Source: IGN3 sp036170275 (GTDB lineage Bacteria; Bacteroidota; Ignavibacteria; Ignavibacteriales; Ignavibacteriaceae). Taken from it: DNA of 64,000 nucleotides. Both the position numbers and the translations under genes were made by a program. The stretch spans positions 13,531 through 77,530 of the forward strand of contig JAVHOU010000223.1 in the NCBI GenBank assembly GCA_036170275.1, in the 5' to 3' direction. Position 1 is the first letter of the stretch, and every line of letters starts with the position of its first letter. Of the stretch, positions 26,931 to 35,972 are shown in pieces. Below the pieces are notes generated by a model. The model made no database searches and was not told the DNA's origin. It was given only the letters and a program-made list of their open reading frames with translations.

Positions 26931-27478
26931 TCGATTATCTCCTTAAAAAGATCATAATATAATAACCAAGATTTAAGATAATAAACAATTGACTGAAATA
27001 GCAACCTAACTAATACTTATCCGGAATTGCTATTCACCTAATTATCAACAATTATGGTATTATTAAACACGGATTTAAACTAATGTAATTAATGGAGATG
27101 TTCAATTAACAATTGGCATAAAATATTTTAATAATAAATGGAATATAACAAGAATAACAATTCTGGGGTTTATTTTTTGAATTTGTTACCTACTTGTTAC
27201 TCTAAAAATCATATCTTATTTTAAGTTAACAAGTTAGGCGATAATTAAAAGTTTCAAAACAAAAACCCCGTTCTATCATTCCAGAAAAAGAACGGGTCAT
27301 AGGGTATTTATCCTAAAATTCATCTATGAACTGCTTAACTGTTTTGGAGGGTTATGCACTATTTTTCTGATAGTATCAAATTGAAAATTTGAATAAGAAA
27401 TTTTGTTTGAAGGAAAGTTTTGTAATATGAATACCATTTTTAAAAAACAAGACGGACTGACCAATTAAAGGAATAAAT
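26931..27478. other. 548-base gap between accessory pocket and pirin gene
   Basis: No convincing protein gene. It contains the promoter region of the membrane protein to the left, a terminator-like hairpin at 27267-27296, and a 12-codon ORF (27354-27392, MHYFSDSIKLKI) with GGAGG only three bases before the ATG. The sequence GTTAGGC occurs at 27233-27239 and ACCTAAC at 27004-27010, which resemble integron core sites but are about 230 bases apart. Confidence 0.5.
27267..27296 (-). terminator. Intrinsic terminator-like hairpin, minus strand
   Basis: CCCGTTCT (27267-27274) pairs with AGAACGGG (27289-27296). On the minus strand the stem is followed by GTTTTTGTTTT. No minus-strand gene lies between it and the divergent pirin gene, so it may be the end of a lost gene or block antisense transcription. 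Confidence 0.5.
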
Positions 27479-28189
27479 ATGAAAAAGATAATTTATCGAT
27501 CCGAAGATAGAGGAAAAGCAAATTATGGATGGTTGGAAACCAGGTACAGTTTTAGCTTTGCAAATTATTATAACCCGGATATGGTGCATTTTGGAATGCT
27601 GCGTGTTTTAAATGATGATATTGTTGCACCAGCTTTAGGATTTGGAACTCATCCGCACGACAATATGGAAATAATAACAATCATTCTTGATGGTGCACTT
27701 GAACATAAAGACAGCATGGGTACTGGCTCTGTAATTAACAAAGATGAAATTCAGGTTATGTCTGCTGGTTCCGGAATTACACACTCAGAATTTAATCCAT
27801 CAAAAGAGGAGAAAGTAAATCTTTTACAGTTGTGGATATTTCCGAAAGAAAAAAATATCAAACCAAGATATGATCAAAAATCTTTTTCTGCAGATGAAAA
27901 GAGAAACAAACTAATTACTGCGGTTTCTGGTTTGAATAAAGAAGGTGCACTTTATATTCATCAAAATGCTGAAATAAAACTAGGCAATTTTAAAAAAGGT
28001 GAAATGTTAGTTTACGAACTTAGCAATGCTTCAAACGGAGCATACATTTTTTTAATTGACGGACACCTTAAAATTGATGATGAAGATTTATTTAAACGCG
28101 ATGCAATTGGAATTTATGATACTGCTAATTTTAAAATTGAAATATTAGAAGACACAAACTTTGTTTTGATTGATGTTCCGATGAACTAA
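27479..28189 (+). CDS. Pirin-family bicupin (quercetinase-like)
   Basis: 236 residues. The metal-binding residues of pirins are all present: His58 and His60 in GTHPHDN, His102 and Glu104 in GITHSEFN. Length and order fit the YhhW-type bacterial pirin, an iron-dependent cupin with quercetin 2,3-dioxygenase activity in vitro and an uncertain role in cells. AAAGGA precedes the start. The gene is alone and ends at a hairpin terminator that overlaps the end of the convergent glycosyltransferase gene. Confidence 0.93.
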   Translation: MKKIIYRSEDRGKANYGWLETRYSFSFANYYNPDMVHFGMLRVLNDDIVAPALGFGTHPHDNMEIITIILDGALEHKDSMGTGSVINKDEIQVMSAGSGITHSEFNPSKEEKVNLLQLWIFPKEKNIKPRYDQKSFSADEKRNKLITAVSGLNKEGALYIHQNAEIKLGNFKKGEMLVYELSNASNGAYIFLIDGHLKIDDEDLFKRDAIGIYDTANFKIEILEDTNFVLIDVPMN

Positions 28190-28205
28190 ATATATTTAAT
28201 CTTAT

Positions 28206-28256
28206 AAAAGGATTTACTCAGGATCAAAAAATCCAAAACTGGATCCTTTTTTTATT
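28206..28256 (+). terminator. Terminator after pirin, overlapping the next gene's end
   Basis: AAAAGGAT at 28206-28213 pairs with ATCCTTTT at 28243-28250, and AGGATC with GATCCT inside, followed by a T-run to about 28253. It includes the last codons of the convergent gene at 28214. Confidence 0.55.
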
Positions 28257-29620
28257 TCATACATAAATAAAAGAATAACAGGGATATGCTGAATGTAAAT
28301 AAAATATCCACCAAGAAAATTTAAATGGTAAAGCGGGATAAGAAAAACATACATCAGCAAAGAAAACTTAGGACTGAATACAAGCGGTAGAACTAACCAG
28401 GTGAAGTACCACGGAAACTGAGTGGGGCTGATCAAAAACATAATTGCTATTGCAATAAGAATTTTATTTACAAGTTCACGATTATCGTTTGCGGGTTTTC
28501 TAATTAGCCATAAAACTGTAATCGCCATCAATCCAATTGTTATCCATCGGGCAACACAATCAGCACAGACATAATAAATTTTAAAAACATTTGTAAATAA
28601 ATCTATGCTATCTTTTAATAGAGTATAAAATCCCGCATTGTTAATCCAGTTAGAAGCGTATTTCATAAATCCCTGATTTTCATCCCAACCAGCACTTAAA
28701 ACAGGAATAAATATGATTACTACAAAAATGGAAAATGCAGCAATGCTTGAAAACAATTTTGATTTTTGATTGAATAATCTCCGCATATAAAATGGGAATA
28801 AAAGAATAGGCCAAACTTTGAATCCAACCGCAAGGGCAAGTGTTATGCTTGCAATAACATTTTCATTTTTAAGTAAATAGTAAAATGAAATTGCAGTAAA
28901 TAAAAGTGCAAATAAATCATAATGCCCTGTATTAAAATACTCGTGAAGTACAATTGGGTTTAACCAATAAATTGCGATAAAAGATTTTGGTAATTGTAAC
29001 TCGCGCAAGATTTTTATCAAAAAGTAAAGCAACAGCAAATCGCCGATAAGCATAATGAATTTCCAGCCGACAACACTCCAGGGAAAAAGAAAATAAGATA
29101 GTGCAAAAACAATTTGAGCCAGCGAAGGGTAAAGTGTTCTGATTTGCGGATGATTTATTTTATGAATTACATCACCAGATTCATCTGATAGTTTTAAAAT
29201 CTTTTCCGGAACATTATGATCTTTTTCCAACACTTGTTGTGGGCTTATTGTATAAGGATTAAATTCATGTGCAGTAACAGCGCCATCCCACAAATATCTA
29301 TAGAAATCATCCTCAAGAATTGGTAGAGAAGGAATTAAAATTAATCTAGCTAACAATCCTGTAAAAATTATCCAGGCAATCCAGTTTTCTTTAAGCGGTA
29401 TTTTAGTGATGTTTATGATTGCAAGAAAGAAGAGTATGCCGATTAAAATTCTTTGCGATACAAAAAGAATTATTTCAACTGCATTAGGTTTAGCATCATA
29501 AGTTAATGTGGGTGATACAAAATAAATATAAACGGCATAAAGAATTACTCCAAATCCTAAAAGTATCCAAATAATTTTTCCTCTGGTAAATTTAAATGTA
29601 AGATTAAATTTTATATCCAT
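28214..29620 (-). CDS. GT-C family membrane glycosyltransferase (polyprenyl-phosphate mannosyltransferase-like)
   Basis: 468 residues with about ten or more hydrophobic helices. The first external loop carries EDDFYRYLWDG (103-113), the acidic motif of GT-C enzymes of the GT87/DUF2029 type, which transfer mannose or other sugars from a polyprenyl phosphate carrier on the outer face of the membrane. The gene starts 12 bases after the stop of a SAM methyltransferase gene, so the two form an operon. Acceptor and sugar cannot be read from sequence. Confidence 0.82.
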   Translation of the reverse strand: MDIKFNLTFKFTRGKIIWILLGFGVILYAVYIYFVSPTLTYDAKPNAVEIILFVSQRILIGILFFLAIINITKIPLKENWIAWIIFTGLLARLILIPSLPILEDDFYRYLWDGAVTAHEFNPYTISPQQVLEKDHNVPEKILKLSDESGDVIHKINHPQIRTLYPSLAQIVFALSYFLFPWSVVGWKFIMLIGDLLLLYFLIKILRELQLPKSFIAIYWLNPIVLHEYFNTGHYDLFALLFTAISFYYLLKNENVIASITLALAVGFKVWPILLFPFYMRRLFNQKSKLFSSIAAFSIFVVIIFIPVLSAGWDENQGFMKYASNWINNAGFYTLLKDSIDLFTNVFKIYYVCADCVARWITIGLMAITVLWLIRKPANDNRELVNKILIAIAIMFLISPTQFPWYFTWLVLPLVFSPKFSLLMYVFLIPLYHLNFLGGYFIYIQHIPVILLFMYEIKKGSSFGFFDPE

Positions 29621-29632
29621 TTAGTTTTCTTT

Positions 29633-30406
29633 TTATCGATTTATCATTATCCATGGAAAAGGAGAATCTTTTCCGAAGGCTAAATTTTGAATTTTATTTT
29701 TTAATCTCCGCGGATCATATAAATAGTAATGATTAAGATCTTTTATGCTCCTGAATGTGTGATGAAAATATTTTTCCTTCATCTGAGGGAAACCAATTGA
29801 TTCATAATATTGCAAAGTTTTATTTCTTGCAAATTCAACTTCATCATCCTCATAAAAAGGCGTATCAATGATATGAATTTCTCCGTACGAATTCAGCAAA
29901 TAAAATAGTTCCCGCATTAAAATTCTTACATCAGGAAAATATTGTAATGAGGAGTTAAGAATTATCATATCAAATGATGAACGCGGAAACTTGATCTGAA
30001 AAATATCAGCATAAATAAATTTTATTTTTTCATTTGCAAAAAGTTTAGCACCACGTTGCAGTTCGGTTAAATTAACATCAACACAATAAAAATTATGATC
30101 CGATTCCCTCAAAATCTGCGAAGCAAACCAACCGGTACCACAGCCAAGATCAAGTATATTTAATCCGGATTTTTTTTTATAAAGATATTTTTTAAATCTA
30201 AGAAATGATTTTGCTCTCTGATTCCATTCTTCTTTATGCGGATTTAATCTTGATGCAAACGGCAGCAGTCTAAGTTCCTCATCCCTGTAAATTCTTTTTT
30301 CCTTTTTTCTGATTTGCAAATAAGTTTTTTCAAAAGATTCATCAACATCAGAAATTGTTAAAACACCATTAACAGGAGCAATATCTAAAAATTCTTCAAT
30401 TATCAT
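29633..30406 (-). CDS. Class I SAM-dependent methyltransferase
   Basis: 257 residues. Motif I is LDLGCGTGWFA (about 102-112), with the acidic end of beta 2 in YCVDVN and motif IV-like DMIILNSSLQYF. The N-terminal 80 residues contain no recognised domain. It is first in a two-gene unit with the GT-C glycosyltransferase, suggesting that it methylates a glycan or lipid carrier, but that is inference. The intergenic region to iorA (divergent) is 151 bases. Confidence 0.82.
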   Translation of the reverse strand: MIIEEFLDIAPVNGVLTISDVDESFEKTYLQIRKKEKRIYRDEELRLLPFASRLNPHKEEWNQRAKSFLRFKKYLYKKKSGLNILDLGCGTGWFASQILRESDHNFYCVDVNLTELQRGAKLFANEKIKFIYADIFQIKFPRSSFDMIILNSSLQYFPDVRILMRELFYLLNSYGEIHIIDTPFYEDDEVEFARNKTLQYYESIGFPQMKEKYFHHTFRSIKDLNHYYLYDPRRLKNKIQNLAFGKDSPFPWIMINR

Positions 30407-30557
30407 AAGTAATAAAAAATGTTAGGATAAAATTAAATACAAAGCACAGATATTACTATTCTCCCGATTGACCGAAATGGTTGAGTAGGGTGTTTACTTT
30501 CCGTATTTTTAAATCAATAAAAAATAATTTTAAACCTCTTAAACATTTGAGAGAATT

Positions 30558-32177
30558 ATGGAAAAACTTTTATTACTCGGAGCCGAAGCAATTGCACAAG
30601 GCGCTATTGATGGCGGAATGTCCGGTGTTTACGCTTATCCCGGCACACCTTCTACAGAAATAACTGAATACGTTCAGCACAATAAAATTGCTACCGAAAG
30701 AAAATTACACAGCCAATGGTCTGCTAATGAAAAAACTGCAATGGAATCAGCACTTGGAATGAGTTACGCCGGCAAGCGCGCAATGGTTTGTATGAAACAC
30801 GTTGGGTTAAATGTTGCTGCCGATGCTTTTATCAACTCAGCTATTACCGGCGTTAACGGCGGATTGATTGTAACTGTTGCAGATGATCCATCAATGCACT
30901 CATCACAGAATGAACAGGATTCACGTTTCTTCGGCAAGTTTGCGATGATACCGATTCTTGAACCTGCAAATCAACAGGAAGCTTATGATATGACCTACGA
31001 GGCATTTGAACTTTCTGAAAAATTAAAAGTACCGGTTATGATTCGTATTACAACCCGGCTTTCACATTCGCGCGCAGGAATTGAAACCCGCCCGCTAAAA
31101 GATGAAAACAAACTTACTTACCCGAAAGATCCAATTCAGTTTGTTCTTCTTCCTTCCAACGCAAGGAAAAGATATAAAGGTTTGCTTGCGCTTCAGTCGG
31201 TTATGGAGCAGGAATCTGAACGATCAGCTTACAATACCTATTATCCCGGTAGAAATAAATCATTAGGAATTATTGCCTGCGGAATTGCATTCAATTATCT
31301 GATGGAAAATTATCCGGAAAGAAAAAGTAATTTTTATCCGATTCTTCAACTTGGGCAATATCCGCTTCCGTTTGTCAAAGTAGAAAAGATTGTAGATGAA
31401 TGTGAACATATTTTAGTACTTGAGGATGGTTATCCATTAGTTGAAGAAATGTTAAAGGGATTTTTAGGAAAAGATAGTAAGATAATTGGAAGATTAGATG
31501 GAACGATTCCGCGAGATGGCGAATTAACTCCTGATGTTGTTGCAAATGCCTTGGGTAAAGAAGTGAAAACAGGAATGAAAGTTCCCGCTATCGTTGCAAA
31601 TCGTCCTCCAGAACTTTGTGCTGGATGTGCTCATCGTGATATTTATCTTGCCTTGAATGAAACGATGATGGAATTCGGTAAGCAAAAAGTTTTTTCAGAT
31701 ATTGGATGTTATGCTCTTGGTGCGCTACCACCTTGGAATTCTATAAACTCTTGCGTTGATATGGGCGCCTCAATCACAATGGCAAAAGGTGCTGCTGATG
31801 CTGGAGTTCATCCATCCATAGCAGTGATTGGTGATTCAACTTTTACGCACAGCGGAATGACTGCTTTGCTTGATTGTGTTTATGAAAATACTCCGGTTAC
31901 TGTTATCATTTCAGATAATTCCACGACAGGAATGACAGGCGGACAAGCTTCGCACGCAACAGGCAGGTTGGAAGAAATTTGTATTGGTCTCGGTGTAAAA
32001 CCTGAACACGTAAAAGTTCTTACTCCTTTGCCCAAGTATCACGATGAAATGGTAAAAGTTCTACGTGAAGAAATGTTGTATAAAGGTGTTTCGGTTATAA
32101 TTCCTAGAAGAGAATGTATTCAAACGTTGAGTAGAAGTAAGAAGGAACAGAAAGTAAGAGCGGAAGAGATCACATAA
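30558..32177 (+). CDS. iorA: Indolepyruvate:ferredoxin oxidoreductase, alpha subunit, lacking the ferredoxin tail
   Basis: 539 residues. The N-terminal PFOR-like domain opens LLLGAEAIAQGAIDGG and YPGTPSTEI. The TPP-binding part has CAGCAHRD, GDSTFTHSGM and ISDNSTTGMTGGQ. It oxidises aryl pyruvates from aromatic amino acids to aryl-acetyl-CoA, reducing ferredoxin. Usual IorA chains run to about 600 residues and end in a two-cluster ferredoxin domain; here the chain stops at SRSKKEQKVRAEEIT with no CxxCxxCxxxCP motif. A 127-bp repeat element begins 18 bases after the stop, between iorA and iorB. Confidence 0.9.
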   Translation: MEKLLLLGAEAIAQGAIDGGMSGVYAYPGTPSTEITEYVQHNKIATERKLHSQWSANEKTAMESALGMSYAGKRAMVCMKHVGLNVAADAFINSAITGVNGGLIVTVADDPSMHSSQNEQDSRFFGKFAMIPILEPANQQEAYDMTYEAFELSEKLKVPVMIRITTRLSHSRAGIETRPLKDENKLTYPKDPIQFVLLPSNARKRYKGLLALQSVMEQESERSAYNTYYPGRNKSLGIIACGIAFNYLMENYPERKSNFYPILQLGQYPLPFVKVEKIVDECEHILVLEDGYPLVEEMLKGFLGKDSKIIGRLDGTIPRDGELTPDVVANALGKEVKTGMKVPAIVANRPPELCAGCAHRDIYLALNETMMEFGKQKVFSDIGCYALGALPPWNSINSCVDMGASITMAKGAADAGVHPSIAVIGDSTFTHSGMTALLDCVYENTPVTVIISDNSTTGMTGGQASHATGRLEEICIGLGVKPEHVKVLTPLPKYHDEMVKVLREEMLYKGVSVIIPRRECIQTLSRSKKEQKVRAEEIT

Positions 32178-32195
32178 CCAAAATTGATATTTATT

Positions 32196-32322
32196 GCCAC
32201 GACTTTTAAGTCGTGGATTGTGGACCAATAATAAAATAGGCTTTAGCCAAATTGATACAAAAAAATGGGACTAAAGTCCAAATTCCTTTTTATTAGTTAT
32301 CCCCAACCTAAAGGTCGGGGTA
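32196..32322. repeat. Composite palindromic element, copy 2, inside the ior operon
   Basis: Same layout as 3710-3834: CCACGACTTTTAAGTCGTGG at 32197-32216 (identical to copy 1), GGCTTTAGCC at 32239-32248, GGACTAAAGTCC at 32268-32279 and CCCCAACC-TAAA-GGTCGGGG at 32301-32320. It fills most of the 176 bases between iorA and iorB. Confidence 0.75.
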
Positions 32323-32353
32323 ATTAGTTCTAAATGAAGGTTAAAAAATATTT

Positions 32354-32938
32354 ATGAAATCAGACATAATATTAGCAGGTGTTGGGGGACAAGGAATTCT
32401 TTCAATTGCTGCGGTTGTTGGAATGGCGGCTTTGGAAAATCATCTTTACATAAAACAAGCAGAAGTTCATGGAATGAGTCAGCGCGGTGGTGCTGTACAT
32501 TCTCATCTTAGAATTTCTGAAAAAGAAATTGCGAGTGATTTAATTCCCGAAGGCAGAGCGGATATAATAATTTCTGTTGAGCCAATGGAATCATTGCGTT
32601 ACTTACCATGGCTTTCAGAAAATGGATGGCTTGTAACAAACACAACTCCATTTGTAAACATTACAGATTATCCGGATATGAAAGCGTTGCTTGCGGAGAT
32701 AGAAAAACTTCCCCATCACATTGCAATAAACGCAGATGAAATTGCCAGACAAGTGAAGTCTCCTCGTTCATCAAATATGGTAGTGCTTGGTGCAGCTTCT
32801 CCGTTTATAGATATTCCATATCAATCACTTGAAAATGGAATAAAGAAAATTTTTGATAAAAAAGGTGAGAAGATAGTTCAGCTAAACATAGATGCACTAA
32901 AAGCAGGAAGAGAATTTTCAGTAGCGCATAAAAATTAA
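32354..32938 (+). CDS. iorB: Indolepyruvate:ferredoxin oxidoreductase, beta subunit
   Basis: 194 residues, a normal length. It is the PFOR gamma-like subunit: starts SDIILAGVGGQGILSIAAVVG and carries KQAEVHGMSQRGGAVHSHLRI, the family signature. It completes the heterodimer with IorA. It lies 176 bases downstream of iorA on the same strand, with a repeat element inserted between. No strong Shine-Dalgarno is visible, and the repeat hairpins could affect expression relative to iorA. Confidence 0.93.
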   Translation: MKSDIILAGVGGQGILSIAAVVGMAALENHLYIKQAEVHGMSQRGGAVHSHLRISEKEIASDLIPEGRADIIISVEPMESLRYLPWLSENGWLVTNTTPFVNITDYPDMKALLAEIEKLPHHIAINADEIARQVKSPRSSNMVVLGAASPFIDIPYQSLENGIKKIFDKKGEKIVQLNIDALKAGREFSVAHKN

Positions 32939-32948
32939 GAAGATCTTT

Positions 32949-32984
32949 ACCACAGAGAAACAGAGTTTTCTGTGTCTCTGTAGT
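32949..32984. repeat. CACAGAGAAACAGAG repeat after iorB
   Basis: ACCACAGAGAAACAGAG followed by TGTGTCTCTGTAGT makes an imperfect inverted repeat. A related copy with the same right end (GTGTCTCTGTAGTAAAAATTC) is near 35912-35969. Confidence 0.5.
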
Positions 32985-33014
32985 AAAAATAATTCTTAAA
33001 GCCTTTAAAAAAAA

Positions 33015-35606
33015 TTAATTCATACCTGCTGAATGAATCGCATTAAATAAAAGTTTAAAAGTCCCAAAAGTTTGATGACGATTCTGTACTTTAAATCCTA
33101 GAAGTATAACATGCCCTTTTTTCTGTTTTACATCCACAATAGCTCCGCGCTTATAAAGTAAATCTTCACCAAGCAAAAAACCGGATTTCAGTAAGTCCTT
33201 CGTAGGATATCTGGCAATAACGCTTCTATCAAATTGTCCAAAAGGAATTGATGTTGAAAATGCAATGTTTGAATTTTGATAACCAATAATTTCTTCTTCC
33301 ATTCCATATCCAATAGGAAGTGTATTATCAACATTTATTTTTAACAGCGAACCGGGACAAAAGAACTCATCACTTTTTATATTTTTCAAAACGTTATTTA
33401 CTCGCAGACCCAAATCTTCAATCGCAAAGTTACAGGCTTCACCGAGAGTAATTAAATAGCCGCCGCCTTTTTCAACAAAAGTTTTTAAATTTTCAACACC
33501 AATTCGCCCGAGTCCGCTGTCATATTCCGGAGGTTTAGGACGATTGTATCGTGCAAACTCGCCCGCAAAATAACCTGTTTTAATTAAATCGCCATTCATT
33601 TCCGGAATAATTATCACATCGTATTTCTCTTTTAATTTTTTGTCTTTAAAATCCTTGTTATGCATAGTAACAAATTCAAAATTGTAATTTTCTAAAAGCA
33701 GTCTGGTCCATCCTTCATCCATATTTGCGGTAAAGGGTTGATACAACCCAACTTTAACTTTTTTTAATTCTTTTATTTTTGATGTGTCAACATCTGCAAG
33801 AACATCGATCTTAAGATGAAGTTCATCTGCTAAGATTTTTACTGCAGTTGTTGATTTTTCATTCATAGGAATTAAAACAGAACCGGGATTATATTCTTTC
33901 CCTTTTGAAGAAAATTTTTCACTATTCCAGAATACTTCTATGTTTTGTTTTTGTAATCGGTTGATTAAGGCAGAATTAATATTTGCCCCAGAAGCAGCAA
34001 TAAAATATTTTCCATCGGATGATTCAACTTTACCTTGCTGGTAATTAGGATTTGTTAATAGTACTGAATTAATTTCTACAGGCTTATTGATTGTGTTGTA
34101 TTTAACTCCCATCAAGTATGGAAGCGTCCAGCCGGCAACATCATAAGGTTCAATTGGCGTTTCCTTTTTGGATTTTCTTAGGTCTGGATAAAATTGTTCT
34201 TCAAACAAATCTTTCACATAGCGCCCATTCGGTTGAGCAAGAAAAATCACATAGCTTTCGGCGGGGTAAGTTATGTTATCAATCTTAAATTTATTCTCTG
34301 CCCAACCCACTTCAACTGCGCCTTGCTGAAGAATGTCAATCATTTTTGAGGTTGTTACCGGATCATTTTGATTGCGTGGGATGATGTATGCATAGGGATT
34401 TCCAATCTTTCCTTTTTCAACGGCATCTTTTCCCATCAAATAATAATTGTAAAGTAAATCTTCTTTAAATCGTGAAGATGATTCAATCAAACTGTAAGTC
34501 AATGCAAGCTCATAATCAACTATATTACGCAAACGCCACCAACCCCCGCGCCAGGGACTTGGATAGTTAGTTCTTATGTCGTAAGTAGTAATTTCTTCGG
34601 TGGCTTTAATTTCAGATGAATCAATAAAAATCGGACTTGCAATGTTACAACTTGCCATTTCTGAAAGGAGTGCAATTTGATTATGCCAAAGTCCACAATC
34701 GCTTGCAGGACCTTCCCACCATCCTTCAAACATAGCTTGATCGATAATTCCAGTATAACCTTGCTTTTCAAGATCAAGAGCAGTTAAACCGCCGATTACT
34801 TTTTGCCATCTCCAAATAAGTGGATGAATGTTTGGATTAATTGGGTCTTTATATGGCACAACAAAAAGTCTAGCTCCATCACTTCCCATTTGATGTTCAT
34901 CCAACCAGATTTGAGGAAGCCATTTATGATAAGCAATATTAATTACATTCCGAGTTTCAGGAAGATTGAACAGGAACCAATCACGATTATTATCATGACC
35001 GGAATAAACATGATATAAATAGGGAAGAGAACTTCCTTCATATTCCGTATTCAGATATTTATTGTACCAATTAACTACCATTGTTTCACCATCGGGATTG
35101 ATTGAAGGCATGATGATGAATATTACATCTTTAAGCGCCTCATTTATTTTTACAGGCGATTTAGCTGTAATTATATTATAAGCAAGTTCCATAGACATTT
35201 GTGCCGATGCAATTTCTGTAGAATGAATATTGCATGTAACAAGCACAACAACTTTTCCATCAATCGAAAGTTGTTTTGCCTGATCATCAGAAATTTTTCT
35301 TGGATCTGATAGCTGCCTCACTATGTCTTGATATTTATCCAGATTTTTTATGTTATCTTCACTGCTGAGAATAGCCATAAACATATCGCGGTTTTGAACG
35401 GTCTTTCCTATAACTTCGTAAACAATCATTTTAGAATTTTCAGCGAGATGTTTAAAATATTTTTGAATTGTCTCGTAGTCTGCTATCTTAAAATCCGTTC
35501 CTACTTTAAACCCCAAAAACTCTTCAGGTGATTTTAATGATTGCGCAATGCTGATGTTGGAAAGTAAAAAAATGGTGAGAATAATAACGGATAAAAATAT
35601 TTTCAT
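33015..35606 (-). CDS. M14-family zinc carboxypeptidase, secreted
   Basis: 863 residues from the ATG at 35606, chosen over the upstream ATG at 35654: it has AGGAGT four bases before it and begins the signal peptide (MKIFLSVIILTIFLLSNISIAQ). The zinc pair is in NIHSTEIAS (His128, Glu131), the substrate-site INPDG follows, and the third ligand is probably in LDEHQMG. The C-terminal half has a glutamine-amidotransferase-like region (PEMNGD, GGGYLITLGEACN), as in large secreted M14 proteins of this group. It is a periplasmic or extracellular peptidase and probably monocistronic. Confidence 0.88.
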   Translation of the reverse strand: MKIFLSVIILTIFLLSNISIAQSLKSPEEFLGFKVGTDFKIADYETIQKYFKHLAENSKMIVYEVIGKTVQNRDMFMAILSSEDNIKNLDKYQDIVRQLSDPRKISDDQAKQLSIDGKVVVLVTCNIHSTEIASAQMSMELAYNIITAKSPVKINEALKDVIFIIMPSINPDGETMVVNWYNKYLNTEYEGSSLPYLYHVYSGHDNNRDWFLFNLPETRNVINIAYHKWLPQIWLDEHQMGSDGARLFVVPYKDPINPNIHPLIWRWQKVIGGLTALDLEKQGYTGIIDQAMFEGWWEGPASDCGLWHNQIALLSEMASCNIASPIFIDSSEIKATEEITTYDIRTNYPSPWRGGWWRLRNIVDYELALTYSLIESSSRFKEDLLYNYYLMGKDAVEKGKIGNPYAYIIPRNQNDPVTTSKMIDILQQGAVEVGWAENKFKIDNITYPAESYVIFLAQPNGRYVKDLFEEQFYPDLRKSKKETPIEPYDVAGWTLPYLMGVKYNTINKPVEINSVLLTNPNYQQGKVESSDGKYFIAASGANINSALINRLQKQNIEVFWNSEKFSSKGKEYNPGSVLIPMNEKSTTAVKILADELHLKIDVLADVDTSKIKELKKVKVGLYQPFTANMDEGWTRLLLENYNFEFVTMHNKDFKDKKLKEKYDVIIIPEMNGDLIKTGYFAGEFARYNRPKPPEYDSGLGRIGVENLKTFVEKGGGYLITLGEACNFAIEDLGLRVNNVLKNIKSDEFFCPGSLLKINVDNTLPIGYGMEEEIIGYQNSNIAFSTSIPFGQFDRSVIARYPTKDLLKSGFLLGEDLLYKRGAIVDVKQKKGHVILLGFKVQNRHQTFGTFKLLFNAIHSAGMN

Positions 35607-35972
35607 GCCGACTCCTATGATAGAAGCATTTTTAATAGATTTATTTTTTATCAAACATAAATAAAATATTTTGATATTTAAAAAGGTTTATAATCCTTTA
35701 ATAATTCAACTTACCTTAAAGTAGCTTTTATATCTTTCCGTCCGCCAAGGCAGCTTGTTTTGGAATCTCAATTTCTTAAAATTTTAAATGCTGAAACAAT
35801 TCGCCGCGGCGAACAGCATGACAACTGCGTAATGCGAGTTATTTATTTAAAATTAAAACTGATGTTTGATAAGATACTTTTTAAAAAACGTAAAGTAATT
35901 CACATAATTTATTAACCGCAGAGTCGCGGGAAAATTTCTCTGTGCCTTCGTGTCTCTGTAGTAAAAATTCAT
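35607..35972. other. 366-base gap with several repeat fragments
   Basis: Between pepP (ends 35973) and the M14 gene (starts 35606), both minus strand. It contains a GC-rich fragment GTCCGCCAAGGCAGCTTG near 35741, the palindrome TTCGCCGCGGCGAA at 35800-35813 (also at 5046-5059) and a CGCAGAG...GTCTCTGTAGT repeat near 35917-35962. No gene seen. Confidence 0.55.

Noticed and set aside
27004..27239. ACCTAAC and GTTAGGC as an integron attC site
   Set aside because: The boxes fit the core consensus but are about 230 bases apart without a clear fold between them, and no integrase is in the window.
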